Shown piece after piece: positions 49,980-58,277 of a DNA stretch of 64,000 nt. Both the position numbers and the translations under genes were made by a program. The stretch's first letter is position 1. Each line of letters starts with the position of its first letter. Under the pieces are notes generated by a model that saw only the letters and a program-made list of their open reading frames with translations, was not told the origin of the DNA and did not search any database. The DNA lies in NCBI RefSeq assembly GCF_027158205.1, contig NZ_JAPVLU010000001.1, positions 1 to 64,000 of the forward strand, in the 5' to 3' direction. This DNA comes from Streptomyces sp. H39-S7 (GTDB lineage: Bacteria > Actinomycetota > Actinomycetes > Streptomycetales > Streptomycetaceae).

Positions 49980-50186
49980 ATGACGAGAGAGATCGTTTCG
50001 ACCCTTTGGCCCGAGATGCGGGCGAAGGTGGCCCCCGGCTGTGACGTGTGCGCTGCTCTGGCCAAGGAGTGGGACGAAAGGCGTGACCGCGATGTGTTGA
50101 TGGAGATCAACAATCACCCCCATGGCACGCCCAAGCTGTCGCGCGTGGCCGAGTGGATCGGCGCGGGAGGGGTCGAAATCCAGTGA
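49980..50186 (+). CDS. Small hypothetical protein (68 aa)
   Basis: 68 residues, MTREIVSTLWPEMRAKVAPG, then CDVCAALAKEWDERRDRDVL and a helix to the stop. One CxxC pair. Typical of small accessory genes next to XRE regulators; no function known. The stop overlaps the next possible start. Confidence 0.6.
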   Translation: MTREIVSTLWPEMRAKVAPGCDVCAALAKEWDERRDRDVLMEINNHPHGTPKLSRVAEWIGAGGVEIQ

Positions 50187-50359
50187 GTGCGCCCGCAAAG
50201 CGCCTGAGTGACCGACAGAGCGCCTTACCTGCCCCGGAGCTCGTCAGCCTTATAGAAGCGCCCGAGGGGTCGTGTGTGGTCTCTCAGGCCGCTAGGCGGG
50301 CACAGTGCGGCAGTACGGTCGTTCCCCCTCCGCGCCCCTGCACCGAGGAGACCTCGTGA
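50183..50359 (+). CDS. Possible small protein (58 aa)
   Basis: A 58-codon frame beginning with GTG overlapping the previous stop. The predicted peptide (SAPAKRLSDRQSALPAPELV and on) is low in complexity. Kept only because of the coupling. Confidence 0.35.
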   Translation: MSAPAKRLSDRQSALPAPELVSLIEAPEGSCVVSQAARRAQCGSTVVPPPRPCTEETS

Positions 50360-50595
50360 CGCGCGCTACCTACCGTTTTCGCGCTCACGCACTGACAGCG
50401 GACGAGACGGCCGAGGCGGACCCCACGTTGTACGCCATGGAGTGCAAAGGGTGCGGGCAGAGCAGCGACGGGGCCGAGGAAGCCAAAGACGGCACCGAGT
50501 GGGCCGCCGATCATTTCAAGGCCAACCCCAGCCACCCAACCTATCGAGAGCACATCGCGCGCTCCTACCGCTTCGAACCAAGGGAGTGGCTGTGA
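50356..50595 (+). CDS. DUF7848-type protein (79 aa)
   Basis: 79 residues, RATYRFRAHALTADETAEAD, then YAMECKGCGQSSDGAEEAKD and HFKANPSHPTYREHIARSYR. The CxxC pair and the final NPSHPTYRE pattern match DUF7848 proteins, which accompany Streptomyces XRE cassettes. GAGGAG lies five bases before the GTG start. Confidence 0.75.
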   Translation: MTRATYRFRAHALTADETAEADPTLYAMECKGCGQSSDGAEEAKDGTEWAADHFKANPSHPTYREHIARSYRFEPREWL

Positions 50596-50762
50596 CTGAC
50601 CAGGAAATCTTGGCACCTGTCCAAGAGGTCACGGCGACCGCCGGGGACTGCCTGATGACCATTCACCGGCTCCGGGGCACCACGCCCACGTGTGGGGCGG
50701 CCGGAGAGGTTGTTCAGTGGCAGCGCGCTGTCACGTGCCCCGAGTGCCTGAGCAACGCGTGA
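50592..50762 (+). CDS. Small CxxC protein (56 aa)
   Basis: 56 residues, DQEILAPVQEVTATAGDCLM, then TCGAAGEVVQWQRAVTCPEC. A possible zinc site from CGA and CPEC. The GTG start overlaps the previous stop by four bases. Confidence 0.6.
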   Translation: MTDQEILAPVQEVTATAGDCLMTIHRLRGTTPTCGAAGEVVQWQRAVTCPECLSNA

Positions 50763-50931
50763 CCTCCGAGCCCTGCCGCTGGCCGAGGGTCGCAGTACGT
50801 GAGGACGAGACCGCCCCGCCCGCGTGCTCCCCCAGCCGCGCATGGTCTGGGTTGATCCTCTTGGTCAACTACCCCAAACTGGCGAGTGGTTGAGCCCTTC
50901 GGACCTCCACGAGCACTGCCGTCTTCCTACC

Positions 50932-50958
50932 TACGGTGCCGTAACTTACGGTACCGTA
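50932..50958. promoter_or_regulatory. Tandem TACGGT-type palindromes
   Basis: TACGGTGCCGTA (50932-50943) and TACGGTACCGTA (50947-50958), separated by ACT. The second is a perfect palindrome, the first near-perfect, and together they form a larger inverted repeat. A likely operator in front of the gene at 51018. Confidence 0.6.
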
Positions 50959-51017
50959 GGTTCTGGCGCCTAGGACGTTGGCGTCGTCACGACAGACGGT
51001 CCAGGCCGGAGGCAGTA

Positions 51018-51173
51018 GTGACCAGCAACTATCGGGCACGGAAGATCAAATCGGTGTTCCTAGATCTGCGTATTGGCGGAGTTCGGCTGACGATGCAACG
51101 GGCGCCGTACAAGCTGGCGACCGCGCTGCTCTCGTCCGGCGGTGCCGTCGTAACCTGGTTCCTGACCCGGTAA
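51018..51173 (+). CDS. Small protein at the right end of element 2 (51 aa)
   Basis: 51 residues, TSNYRARKIKSVFLDLRIGG, then VRLTMQRAPYKLATALLSSG and a hydrophobic end. GGAGG lies five bases before the GTG. It sits between a tandem palindrome and the attachment site, a position that would suit an excision factor, but the sequence shows no recognisable fold. Confidence 0.55.
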   Translation: MTSNYRARKIKSVFLDLRIGGVRLTMQRAPYKLATALLSSGGAVVTWFLTR

Positions 51174-52105
51174 CGGTGCGTCATCGAGGGTGCGAAGCGC
51201 CGCCCGTGCCTGAGGCAGCCCATGTACGGTTGCGCCAGGCACCCGCCTTCATGGCCGGTGTTGAGCGCGGCGAGCAGCTCGGTGACCTCCGGTCCGCGGA
51301 CCTCGCCGACCACCAGTCGGTCCGGGCGCATCCGAAGGGCCTGGCGCACCAGGTCCCGCAGCTCCACCAGACCCGCGCCCTCCTGATTGGCCGGGCGGGT
51401 CTCCAGGCGGACGACGTGCGGGTGGTCGGGCCGCAGTTCCGCGGAGTCCTCGGCGAGCACGATGCGCAGATCCGGTTCCACCAGGCCCAACAGGCAGCTG
51501 AGCAGGGTGGTCTTCCCGGTGCCCGTGCCGCCGCTGATCATGAAGGAGAGCCGGGCGTCGAGGACGGCCCGCAGCAGCCGTGCGGTCTCCGCGTCCATGG
51601 TGCCGGCGGCGATGAGCTCGTCCAGGGCGAAGGCGCGGGCCCGCACCACGCGCAGCGACAGGCACGGTGAGCCGACGACGACGGGCGGCAGTACGGCGTG
51701 CAGCCGGGTGCCGTCCGGAAGCCGGGCGTCGACCCACGGCCGCGCGTCGTCCAGCCGCCGGCCGGCGGTGGTCGCGAGCCGTTGGGCGAGCCTGCGCACG
51801 GCGGCGGCGTCGGCGAAACCGACGTCGCTGCGCTCCAGGCCGTGCCCGCGGTCGACCCACACCTCGTCCGGCCCGTTGACGAGCACGTCGGTGACGTCCG
51901 GATCCGCGAGGAGCGGCTCCAGCGGGCCCGCGCCGACCATTTCGGAGCGCAGCGCGGTGACGACTCCGAGCACTTCGGTGTCACCCAGCAGCCGTCCTTC
52001 GGCCCGCAGCGCGGCCGCGACCCTGCTGGGCGTCGGGTCCCCGCTGTACTCCGCGAGGCGGAGTCTGACGGCGTCCAGGAGCGCCGCCCTCGGTTCCGCG
52101 CTCAT
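51029..52105 (-). pseudogene. tadA: 5' fragment of tadA/cpaF-type ATPase gene
   Basis: 358 codons, of which the first 289 (to 51239) are the native CpaF/TadA ATPase and the last 69 are read from element 2 in a foreign frame. Walker [10 protein letters not shown] is at residues 192-200, and Walker [12 protein letters not shown] follows near residue 260. The fragment breaks exactly in [10 protein letters not shown], before the catalytic His box that now lies at 41965-42273. A truncated ATPase might fold but should not support pilus assembly. The ATG overlaps the stop of the CpaE-like gene. Confidence 0.88.
51239..51247. repeat. attR of element 2
   Basis: GCACCCGCC; on the minus strand GGCGGGTGC, coding the end of the native GHEGGC motif. 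It differs from attL at one of nine positions. Confidence 0.7.
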
Positions 52106-53211
52106 ACCGGCACGCTCCCGCCACTGGGCAGAGCCTGGGACAGGAAGGCGGAGCAGAAGCGGGCCAGCGGCCCGCGTCCGCTCGCGCCCGGGGGCCGGCA
52201 GCCCTCCCGTGCTTCCGCCAGGTCGGGTTCCGACGGCAGTTCGCCGGCCAGCGGCAGGCCGATGAGCCGGGCGATCTCCTCGTCCCCGAGTCCTGAGGTG
52301 AAGGGCCCCCGGGCGACCACCCGCAGGTCCTTCAGGACCATGCTGACGGCCGAGGCGACCCGGGTGGCCGCAGCAACCGCGCGCAACTCGGCCGGGACGA
52401 CCAGGAGTCCGACGTCGATGTGGGCCAGCGATTCCGCGACCGCCTCGTCGACCCGCCGGGGCAGGTCCACGACGACGACCCCGCCGCGCCGCCGGGCGGC
52501 GCCCAGCACGGACCGCATGGCCTGCGGCGGGATGACTACCGAGTCGCTGCGGTCCCAGCTGAGGACGCTCAGCGCGTCCAGCCGCGGCAGCGACTCCTCC
52601 AGCGCTCCGCTGTTGACGCGGCCCCGGGAGTCCGCAAGGTCGGGCCAGCGCAGCCCGCCGGCGCGCTCCGCGCCGAGCAGGATGTCGAGGCCCCCGCCGA
52701 GGGGGTCGCCGTCAATGAGCATCGCGCGGCGGCCGTCGCGGGCCGCGGTGACTGCGAGGGCGCAGGCCAGCGTGCTGGCCCCGGCACCGCCCCGGCCGCC
52801 CACCACGCCGATGGTCAGGGCCGGTTCGGTGACTCCCTCGGCCACGTCGGCGATCCGGTCGACCAGCCAGGACTCGGCGTCCGGAAGGAAAAGGACATGA
52901 TCGGCTCCGATGTCGACGGCTCTGCGCCATACGTCCTGGTCGTCCAGGTCCCGGCCGACGAGCAGCACGCCTTTTCGCCGGGCGGCGCCGCGGAGCCGGG
53001 TGGTGTCGTCGGAGCCGACGAGGACCAGCGGCGCGGATTCCCAGCTGCCCGCGCGGGGTGGGGCCCCGAAGGCCACTTCCGGTTCGGCGCCCGCCGCCGC
53101 GCACAGCCGCAGCAGATCGTCGAGCAGTGCCTCGTCCTGAGTGACGATCAGCGGTCCGCCCGGCTCCTCTGCGGCCGCCGGGCTCCGGTCGGGTGTGATG
53201 GATTCAGCCAC
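52102..53211 (-). CDS. CpaE/TadZ-like septum-site-determining protein
   Basis: About 369 residues. An N-terminal receiver-like domain ([20 protein letters not shown], then [20 protein letters not shown]) and a MinD/ParA-type ATPase with deviant P-loop [16 protein letters not shown] and the switch [19 protein letters not shown]. Such proteins localise the Tad apparatus; Streptomyces homologues are annotated as septum site-determining. Its stop overlaps the tadA start, so it heads the tad operon that element 2 has split. Confidence 0.85.
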   Translation of the reverse strand: MAESITPDRSPAAAEEPGGPLIVTQDEALLDDLLRLCAAAGAEPEVAFGAPPRAGSWESAPLVLVGSDDTTRLRGAARRKGVLLVGRDLDDQDVWRRAVDIGADHVLFLPDAESWLVDRIADVAEGVTEPALTIGVVGGRGGAGASTLACALAVTAARDGRRAMLIDGDPLGGGLDILLGAERAGGLRWPDLADSRGRVNSGALEESLPRLDALSVLSWDRSDSVVIPPQAMRSVLGAARRRGGVVVVDLPRRVDEAVAESLAHIDVGLLVVPAELRAVAAATRVASAVSMVLKDLRVVARGPFTSGLGDEEIARLIGLPLAGELPSEPDLAEAREGCRPPGASGRGPLARFCSAFLSQALPSGGSVPV

Positions 53212-53661
53212 GGCTCTGTCCCCTCGTTCGTCCGGCGTGCACGGTGCGCATCGCCTGCGAACAGAGTCCGGCCGTTCCGCCGAATCAGATGATCTTGGTC
53301 AGTACCGGTGGATAACTCCGAGGTTGTGGATAACTTCGTCACTCGAACGGGTGAGTTCGCCACCGGAGCGCAACGATTACGGAACGTGACACGTCGAACC
53401 GGATAGAGGCAGCACAAGAGGAGCGGGAGCTACCGCATAAAAGGAGGAAGAGCTACCGGGACGTCGGTCCGAAAAGACATCCGGACATGCGACGACCCCC
53501 GCCGGGGGGGAGAGCGGGGGTCGTCCCCACAGTCCGACTCGGGGGGGGAGGAGCCAGACCGGGTTAGCACGGTCGCGAACGATCCGTGACTTCCATGGTG
53601 TACCCGACAGCCTTCTCAGGCAAACCCACGCGCCTCAGCTTACGCCGAATGGTGGTTGCTT
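53212..53661. other. Divergent intergenic region with DnaA-box-like repeats
   Basis: About 450 bp. Two GTGGATAACT copies (53308-53317 and around 53326) include one perfect TGTGGATAA nonamer at 53325-53333. A 12-bp hairpin, GACGACCCCCGC with GCGGGGGTCGTC (53491-53525), lies about 135 bp before the HAD gene and may be a terminator or a leader structure. Confidence 0.45.
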
Positions 53662-54495
53662 ATGCTCGTGCTCGTGGAAAACCACCTGTCCCCGCGCACC
53701 GCAGCATTCTTCGACCTCGACAAGACCGTGATCGCCAAGTCGAGCACCCTCGCCTTCAGCAGATCCTTCTACCAGGGCGGCCTGATCAATCGACGGGCCG
53801 TGCTGCGCACCGCGTACGCCCAGTTCGTGTACCTCGTGGGCGGCGCCGACCACGACCAGATGGAGGGGATGCGCAAATACCTCTCCGAGCTGTGCCGCGG
53901 CTGGAACGTGCAGCAGGTCAGGGAGATCGTGGCCGAGACCCTGCACGACCTCATCGACCCGATCATCTACGACGAGGCCGCCTCCCTCATCGAAGAGCAC
54001 CACGCCGCCGGCCGCGACGTGGTCATCGTCAGCGCATCGGGAGCCGAGGTCGTCGAACCCATCGGCCGGATGCTCGGCGCCGACCATGTGATCGCCACCC
54101 GGATGGTCGCCGCGGACGGCTGCTACACGGGCGAGATCGAGCACTACGTCTACGGGCCGGCCAAGGCCGCGGCCATCCTCGAACTCGCCGACGCCGAGGG
54201 ATACGACCTGGAACGGTCGTTCGCCTACAGCGATTCGGTGACCGACATCCCCATGCTGGAGGTCGTCGGCCATCCGTACGCGGTGAATCCGGACCGCGGG
54301 CTGCGCCGGGAGGCGACCGGCAAGGAGTGGCCGATCCTCACCTTCAACCGGCCGGTCCGGCTCAACCAGCGGATCCCGTCCCTGTCGATGCCGCCGCGTC
54401 CGGTGCTCGCCGCCGCAGCGGTCGGAGCGGCCGCCGCCACCGCCGGTCTGGTCTGGTACGCGGCCCGGAGGCGACGTCCATCGCTTTTGTCCTGA
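53662..54495 (+). CDS. HAD-IB phosphatase, morphological differentiation-associated
   Basis: About 277 residues. HAD motif I DLDKTVI in AAFFDLDKTVIAKSSTLA, motif II VVIVSASGAEVVEPIGRML, motif III K and D in the region YGPAKAAAILELADAEGYD and AYSDSVTDIPMLEVVGHPYA. The C-terminus has a membrane-like helix (VLAAAAVGAAAATAGLVWYA) and a basic tail, so it may be tail-anchored. Homologues in Streptomyces are described as morphological differentiation-associated proteins. ATG at 53662 after GGTGG. Confidence 0.88.
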   Translation: MLVLVENHLSPRTAAFFDLDKTVIAKSSTLAFSRSFYQGGLINRRAVLRTAYAQFVYLVGGADHDQMEGMRKYLSELCRGWNVQQVREIVAETLHDLIDPIIYDEAASLIEEHHAAGRDVVIVSASGAEVVEPIGRMLGADHVIATRMVAADGCYTGEIEHYVYGPAKAAAILELADAEGYDLERSFAYSDSVTDIPMLEVVGHPYAVNPDRGLRREATGKEWPILTFNRPVRLNQRIPSLSMPPRPVLAAAAVGAAAATAGLVWYAARRRRPSLLS

Positions 54496-54810
54496 TTGAA
54501 CGCAAAAGTAAAGAAGTGCGCTCAGGGGTTCCACTTCAGCCGCGGCGGCGGTAGAAAGGACTCACAGGCCCGCGAGACCACGGACTTCCGAGAGGAAGAC
54601 CGCAGAGTATTCGGCCCCACGGACCCAGCATGGAAGTCGGGCACCCACGCGCAGCCGACCCGCTAACCGGGCCAGCCGTACCAGGTGACGGGCAAAGTCC
54701 TGACCTGATCGGCAAAATTCGAGCACGCATGGTAACGCGACGGACATGCCAGCGGCGGCACCCCAGGGTGCCGCCGCAACCCTTTCCGGGCCTGGTGGAA
54801 GCCGGTCGCC
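54496..54810. other. Convergent intergenic region
   Basis: About 315 bp between convergent genes with no coding signal; the hairpin at 54752-54777 is the only structure seen. Confidence 0.5.
54752..54777 (-). terminator. Terminator after the Fic-like gene
   Basis: Perfect 11-bp stem GCGGCGGCACC (54752-54762) with 54767-54777 and a four-base loop. Confidence 0.75.
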
Positions 54811-55632
54811 TCAGGCCGCGCCGCGCTGCAGCGCCTCGCAGACCGCGACGCTCTCGCGCACTCCGAGTTCCAGCGCCTTCCCGCAGTGTCCGATCCAGGC
54901 GGCCATGCCCTCGGGCGTTCCGGACGCGTAACCCTCCAACGCCTTGAGGTAGTCGGCCCGCCCGAGTTCGGCGTGGCCCACCTCGGCGGGACAGATCGAC
55001 TTGGGGTCGAGTCCGCTGCCGACCAGCACGATCCGCTCCGCCGCCCGCGCGACCGGCCCGTTGAACGAGCCGAAGGGCCGCAGCGACAGCAGTTCCCCGT
55101 GCACCACCGCGCCGACGACCAGCGCGGGTGCCTCGCTCCCGGTGCGCAGCAGACCGGCCAGCCCCTCGAGTCGGGCGGCCACCTCTCCCGACTCCGGAAG
55201 CGAGAATTCCACCAGCGGTTCGTCGACCGGTTCGCCGGCCAGCCGCGGCCTGCCCACGGTGTCGTCCGGAGCGGCGCCGCCCGCCGCCACCAGGTGCAGC
55301 CGGGCCAGCGCCTGCACCGGCGAACGGCGCCAGACGCTGAGCATCTGCCCGGCCTCGGCGGTCAGCCGCAGCGCCGCACCCACCGTGTGGGCCTCGGCGT
55401 CGGCGGAGAAGTCGCTGCGCCGCCGCATCTCCTCCAGCGGCCAGTCGGCACCGGCCAGCGCGGCGGAACCGCGCGCTCCGCGCAGCGCCGCCTCGGACGT
55501 CACCTCTTCGGACCGGCGGCGCATCACACGGTGGCCGTAGACCTTGTCCACGGACTGCCGTACGGCGTCCACCGCGTCGGACACGCCGGGCAGGGAACCG
55601 AGGATGGCGAGCGGATCAGCGTTCGTACCCAT
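54811..55632 (-). CDS. Fic-like protein with degenerate motif
   Basis: About 273 residues. The helical core resembles Fic/Doc: ARLEGLAGLLRTGSEAPALV, then LRPFGSFNGPVARAAERIVL, which aligns with the HPFxxGNGRxxR motif. The catalytic His is Arg and the GNGR loop is altered, so AMP transfer is unlikely. The actinobacterial family is also labelled as an oxidoreductase; that is not supported by any visible motif. The ATG at 55632 starts the protein at GTNADPLAILGSLPG. Divergent from the CooC-like gene. Confidence 0.65.
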   Translation of the reverse strand: MGTNADPLAILGSLPGVSDAVDAVRQSVDKVYGHRVMRRRSEEVTSEAALRGARGSAALAGADWPLEEMRRRSDFSADAEAHTVGAALRLTAEAGQMLSVWRRSPVQALARLHLVAAGGAAPDDTVGRPRLAGEPVDEPLVEFSLPESGEVAARLEGLAGLLRTGSEAPALVVGAVVHGELLSLRPFGSFNGPVARAAERIVLVGSGLDPKSICPAEVGHAELGRADYLKALEGYASGTPEGMAAWIGHCGKALELGVRESVAVCEALQRGAA

Positions 55633-55738
55633 GCGTACGACCCTACGCACAGCGGAACGCGCCGATGGACCCCGATCGAGTGGCCTTCCCCACTCCAAAC
55701 CGTCACTGCCCGTAGATGTCCGACTACCCTTGGCGAAC

Positions 55739-56743
55739 ATGAAGATCGCTTTCGTTGGAAAGGGCGGCAGCGGCAAGACCACGCTGTCCTCCCTGTTCAT
55801 CCGCCACCTCGCGGACATCCGTGTGCCCGTCGTCGCCGTCGACGCGGACATCAACCAGCACCTCGGCCCGGCCCTCGGCCTGGACGAGGAGGAGGCCGCC
55901 GCGTTCCCCGCGATGGGCGCCCACCTGCCGGAGATCAAGGAGTATCTGCGGGGCGCCAACCCGCGGATCACCTCGGTCGAGACCATGATCAAGACAACTC
56001 CGCCGGGCAGCGGCTCACGGCTGCTTCGGATCGTGGAGGAGAACCCGGTCTACGCCGCGTGCGCGCGCACCGTCCCGCTGGACGACGGCGCGCAGGTGCG
56101 GTTGATGGCGACCGGCCCGTTCAGCGAGTCCGACCTCGGGGTCGCCTGCTACCACTCCAAGGTCGGGGCGGTGGAACTGTGCCTGAACCACCTGACCGAC
56201 GGCCGTGACGAGTACGTCGTCGTGGACATGACGGCGGGCAGCGACTCGTTCGCCTCGGGGATGTTCACCCGGTTCGACATGACGTTCCTGGTCGCCGAGC
56301 CGACCCGCAAGGGCGTCGCCGTCTACCGCCAGTACAAGGAGTACGCCCGCGACTTCGGCGTCGCGCTGCGCGTCATCGGCAACAAGGTGCAGGGCGCCGA
56401 CGACCTGGCGTTCCTGCGCGACGAGACCGGGGACGACCTGCTGGCCACCGTCGGGCACTCCGACTGGGTGCGCGCGATGGAGAAGGGCCGTCCGCCGAGC
56501 TTCGCGCTGCTGGAGGAGGCCAACCGTCACGCGCTGCGGACCATGCACGAGACCGCAGACGCCTCGTACGAAGCCCGCGACTGGGACCGCTACACCCGCC
56601 AGATGGTGCACTTCCATCTGAAGAACGCGGAGAGCTGGGGCAACGCGAAGACGGGTGCCGACCTGGCGGCGCAGGTCGACCCCGTCTTCGTGCTCGGCGA
56701 GGCCGGGTCGATGACCGCGGCCGGCGCGCTCTCGACTACCTGA
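55739..56743 (+). CDS. CooC/ArsA-like P-loop ATPase
   Basis: 334 residues. Deviant Walker A at the very start (MKIAFVGKGGSGKTTLSSLF), then VVAVDADINQHLGPALGLDE, and DEYVVVDMTAGSDSFASGMF as the Walker B and switch II. This is the MinD/ArsA/CooC type that inserts metals or acts on membrane partners. No metal enzyme is encoded beside it. The ATG at 55739 is fixed by the P-loop. Its 3' end overlaps the convergent deacetylase-like gene by eight bases. Confidence 0.85.
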   Translation: MKIAFVGKGGSGKTTLSSLFIRHLADIRVPVVAVDADINQHLGPALGLDEEEAAAFPAMGAHLPEIKEYLRGANPRITSVETMIKTTPPGSGSRLLRIVEENPVYAACARTVPLDDGAQVRLMATGPFSESDLGVACYHSKVGAVELCLNHLTDGRDEYVVVDMTAGSDSFASGMFTRFDMTFLVAEPTRKGVAVYRQYKEYARDFGVALRVIGNKVQGADDLAFLRDETGDDLLATVGHSDWVRAMEKGRPPSFALLEEANRHALRTMHETADASYEARDWDRYTRQMVHFHLKNAESWGNAKTGADLAAQVDPVFVLGEAGSMTAAGALSTT

Positions 56744-58031
56744 CGTTCGACCCGGGCCCGGCCGCGGCAGGTGCCGACCCGCGCCCGGGCCCAGCGGCTC
56801 CGGAGGCGGGTGCCGCGAGGAAGGCCGCCCAGCCTTCCTTCGGCGCCTGCCCGACGTCCAGCTTGCGCAGCTTCGCGAGCACCGCAGGATCCTGCGCGTC
56901 CATCCAGTCCGCCATCTGCTTGAACGACACGCACCGCACGCCGTCCTTGAGGCACACCGACTTGATGGTGGACTCGACGGCCTTCATGTAGACGCCGCCG
57001 TTCCAGGACTCGAAGTGGTTGCCGACGAACATCGGCGCCCGGTTGCCCGAGTAGGCGCGGTCGAAGGCGGCGGCCAGGCCGCTCTCCATCTGGTGGCCCC
57101 AGTATTCGTGCTTCGACGGGTCGCCCTTGGTGGTGCCGGACTGGTTGGCCAGGAAGTTGTAGTCCATGGACAGCGTCTCGAAGGCGCGGCCGGGGACCGG
57201 TACTTCCTGGAGCGGGAAGTCCCAGACGCCGTCGATCTGCGACGGCCAGACCTGGCGTCCGCCCACCGAGCTGGCGTCGTAGCGGAAACCCATCTCCTTG
57301 GCGGCCGGGATCAGGTTCCGCTGACCCTCCAGACAGGGGGCACGGCCGCCGACCAGCTCCTTGCTGTAGTCGAACGGCAGCGGGGCCAGCTGGGTGAGGC
57401 CACTGTTCGTCCGCCAGTTCTTGACGAAACCCTCGGCCTGTTCGATCTCGCTCTTCCACTCCGCGGACGACCAGGTGCCGACCCCGCCGTTCGACCCGCA
57501 GAAGTGGCCGTTGAAGTGGGTGCCGATCTCGCTGCCGTCCTGCCAGGCCAGCCGGAGCTGCTCCAGCGTCGCGGTCATCTCCTGGCGGTCGGTGAAGCCG
57601 ATGTCGGAGGCGCCGCGCGGGTGCCGCGGCGGGTCGTAGACCTGCTTGTGGTCACCTGGCAGGAGGTAGACGCCGCTGAGGAAGTACGTCATGGACGCCT
57701 TGTTCGCCCTGCCGACCTCGCGGAAGTGCGAGAACAGCTTCTGGCTGTCCTCCCCCGCTCCGTCCCAGGAGAAGACGACGAACTGCGGAGGCTTCTCGCC
57801 CGGCGCGAGCCGCCGGAACCTCGGCTGGTTGGGCTGTGCCCCGGTCTCGGCGGTGGAGCCGTCGCCGATCAGTTTCATCACCCGCGCCGGCGGCTTCTGT
57901 ACGGCGGCGGCGGGGCCGTCATGCTGTCGGCTGCTCTGCCCCGTTCCTTCCGAACCGCCGCCGCAGCCCACCACGCCGAATGCCAACGCAGTCAGGGCAG
58001 CCAGGGCCCCGGTCTTCCGCAGGGAATGCAT
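56736..58031 (-). CDS. Secreted lipoprotein with polysaccharide deacetylase-like fold
   Basis: About 431 residues. Signal MHSLRKTGALAALTALAFGV ending in the VVGCGGG lipobox. The mature part has NodB-like features: QFVVFSWDGAGEDSQKLFSH for the first Asp, then GSEIGTHFNGHFCG with two His for the metal, and a later WPSQIDGVWDFPLQEVPVPG. The catalytic set is not fully conserved, so enzyme activity on peptidoglycan or other glycans is uncertain. ATG at 58031 has GAGG five bases upstream. Confidence 0.78.
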   Translation of the reverse strand: MHSLRKTGALAALTALAFGVVGCGGGSEGTGQSSRQHDGPAAAVQKPPARVMKLIGDGSTAETGAQPNQPRFRRLAPGEKPPQFVVFSWDGAGEDSQKLFSHFREVGRANKASMTYFLSGVYLLPGDHKQVYDPPRHPRGASDIGFTDRQEMTATLEQLRLAWQDGSEIGTHFNGHFCGSNGGVGTWSSAEWKSEIEQAEGFVKNWRTNSGLTQLAPLPFDYSKELVGGRAPCLEGQRNLIPAAKEMGFRYDASSVGGRQVWPSQIDGVWDFPLQEVPVPGRAFETLSMDYNFLANQSGTTKGDPSKHEYWGHQMESGLAAAFDRAYSGNRAPMFVGNHFESWNGGVYMKAVESTIKSVCLKDGVRCVSFKQMADWMDAQDPAVLAKLRKLDVGQAPKEGWAAFLAAPASGAAGPGRGSAPAAAGPGSNVR

Positions 58032-58277
58032 ACGAACCTCGATCCAAAGGGCGAGCAGGGATTCGATAGCAAAATCTGACATATGACTGCGCCTTGGCGG
58101 ATACGACCGGCCAATCCGCTCCGCGATTCACTCGATAGGAGCAATTCTCCGTCCGAGTGGATCTACGGACTTCATCGAACCGTATATCCGCATTACTCTC
58201 CTTTTACCGACCCTTGAGAGTAGCCATACAGTTACACAGGGCTACCACGTCCCGCCGCCCTGAAGGAGACGGGAACC

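Larger units (their letters stand above)
42265..51247. mobile_element. Element 2: small capsid-encoding integrated element
   Basis: About 9 kb between the two halves of the tadA-type gene. Left end: serine integrase, 52 bp from the junction. Middle: a short operon with an HNH-like protein, an HK97-type capsid protein, two CxxC zinc proteins and an HNH nuclease. Right: membrane protein and a regulator cassette. Terminase, portal, protease, connector and tail genes are absent, so it cannot be a self-sufficient prophage. The middle is clearly lower in GC than the flanks. The boundaries are GCAACCGCC (42265-42273) and GCACCCGCC (51239-51247), eight of nine bases alike. Confidence 0.8.
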
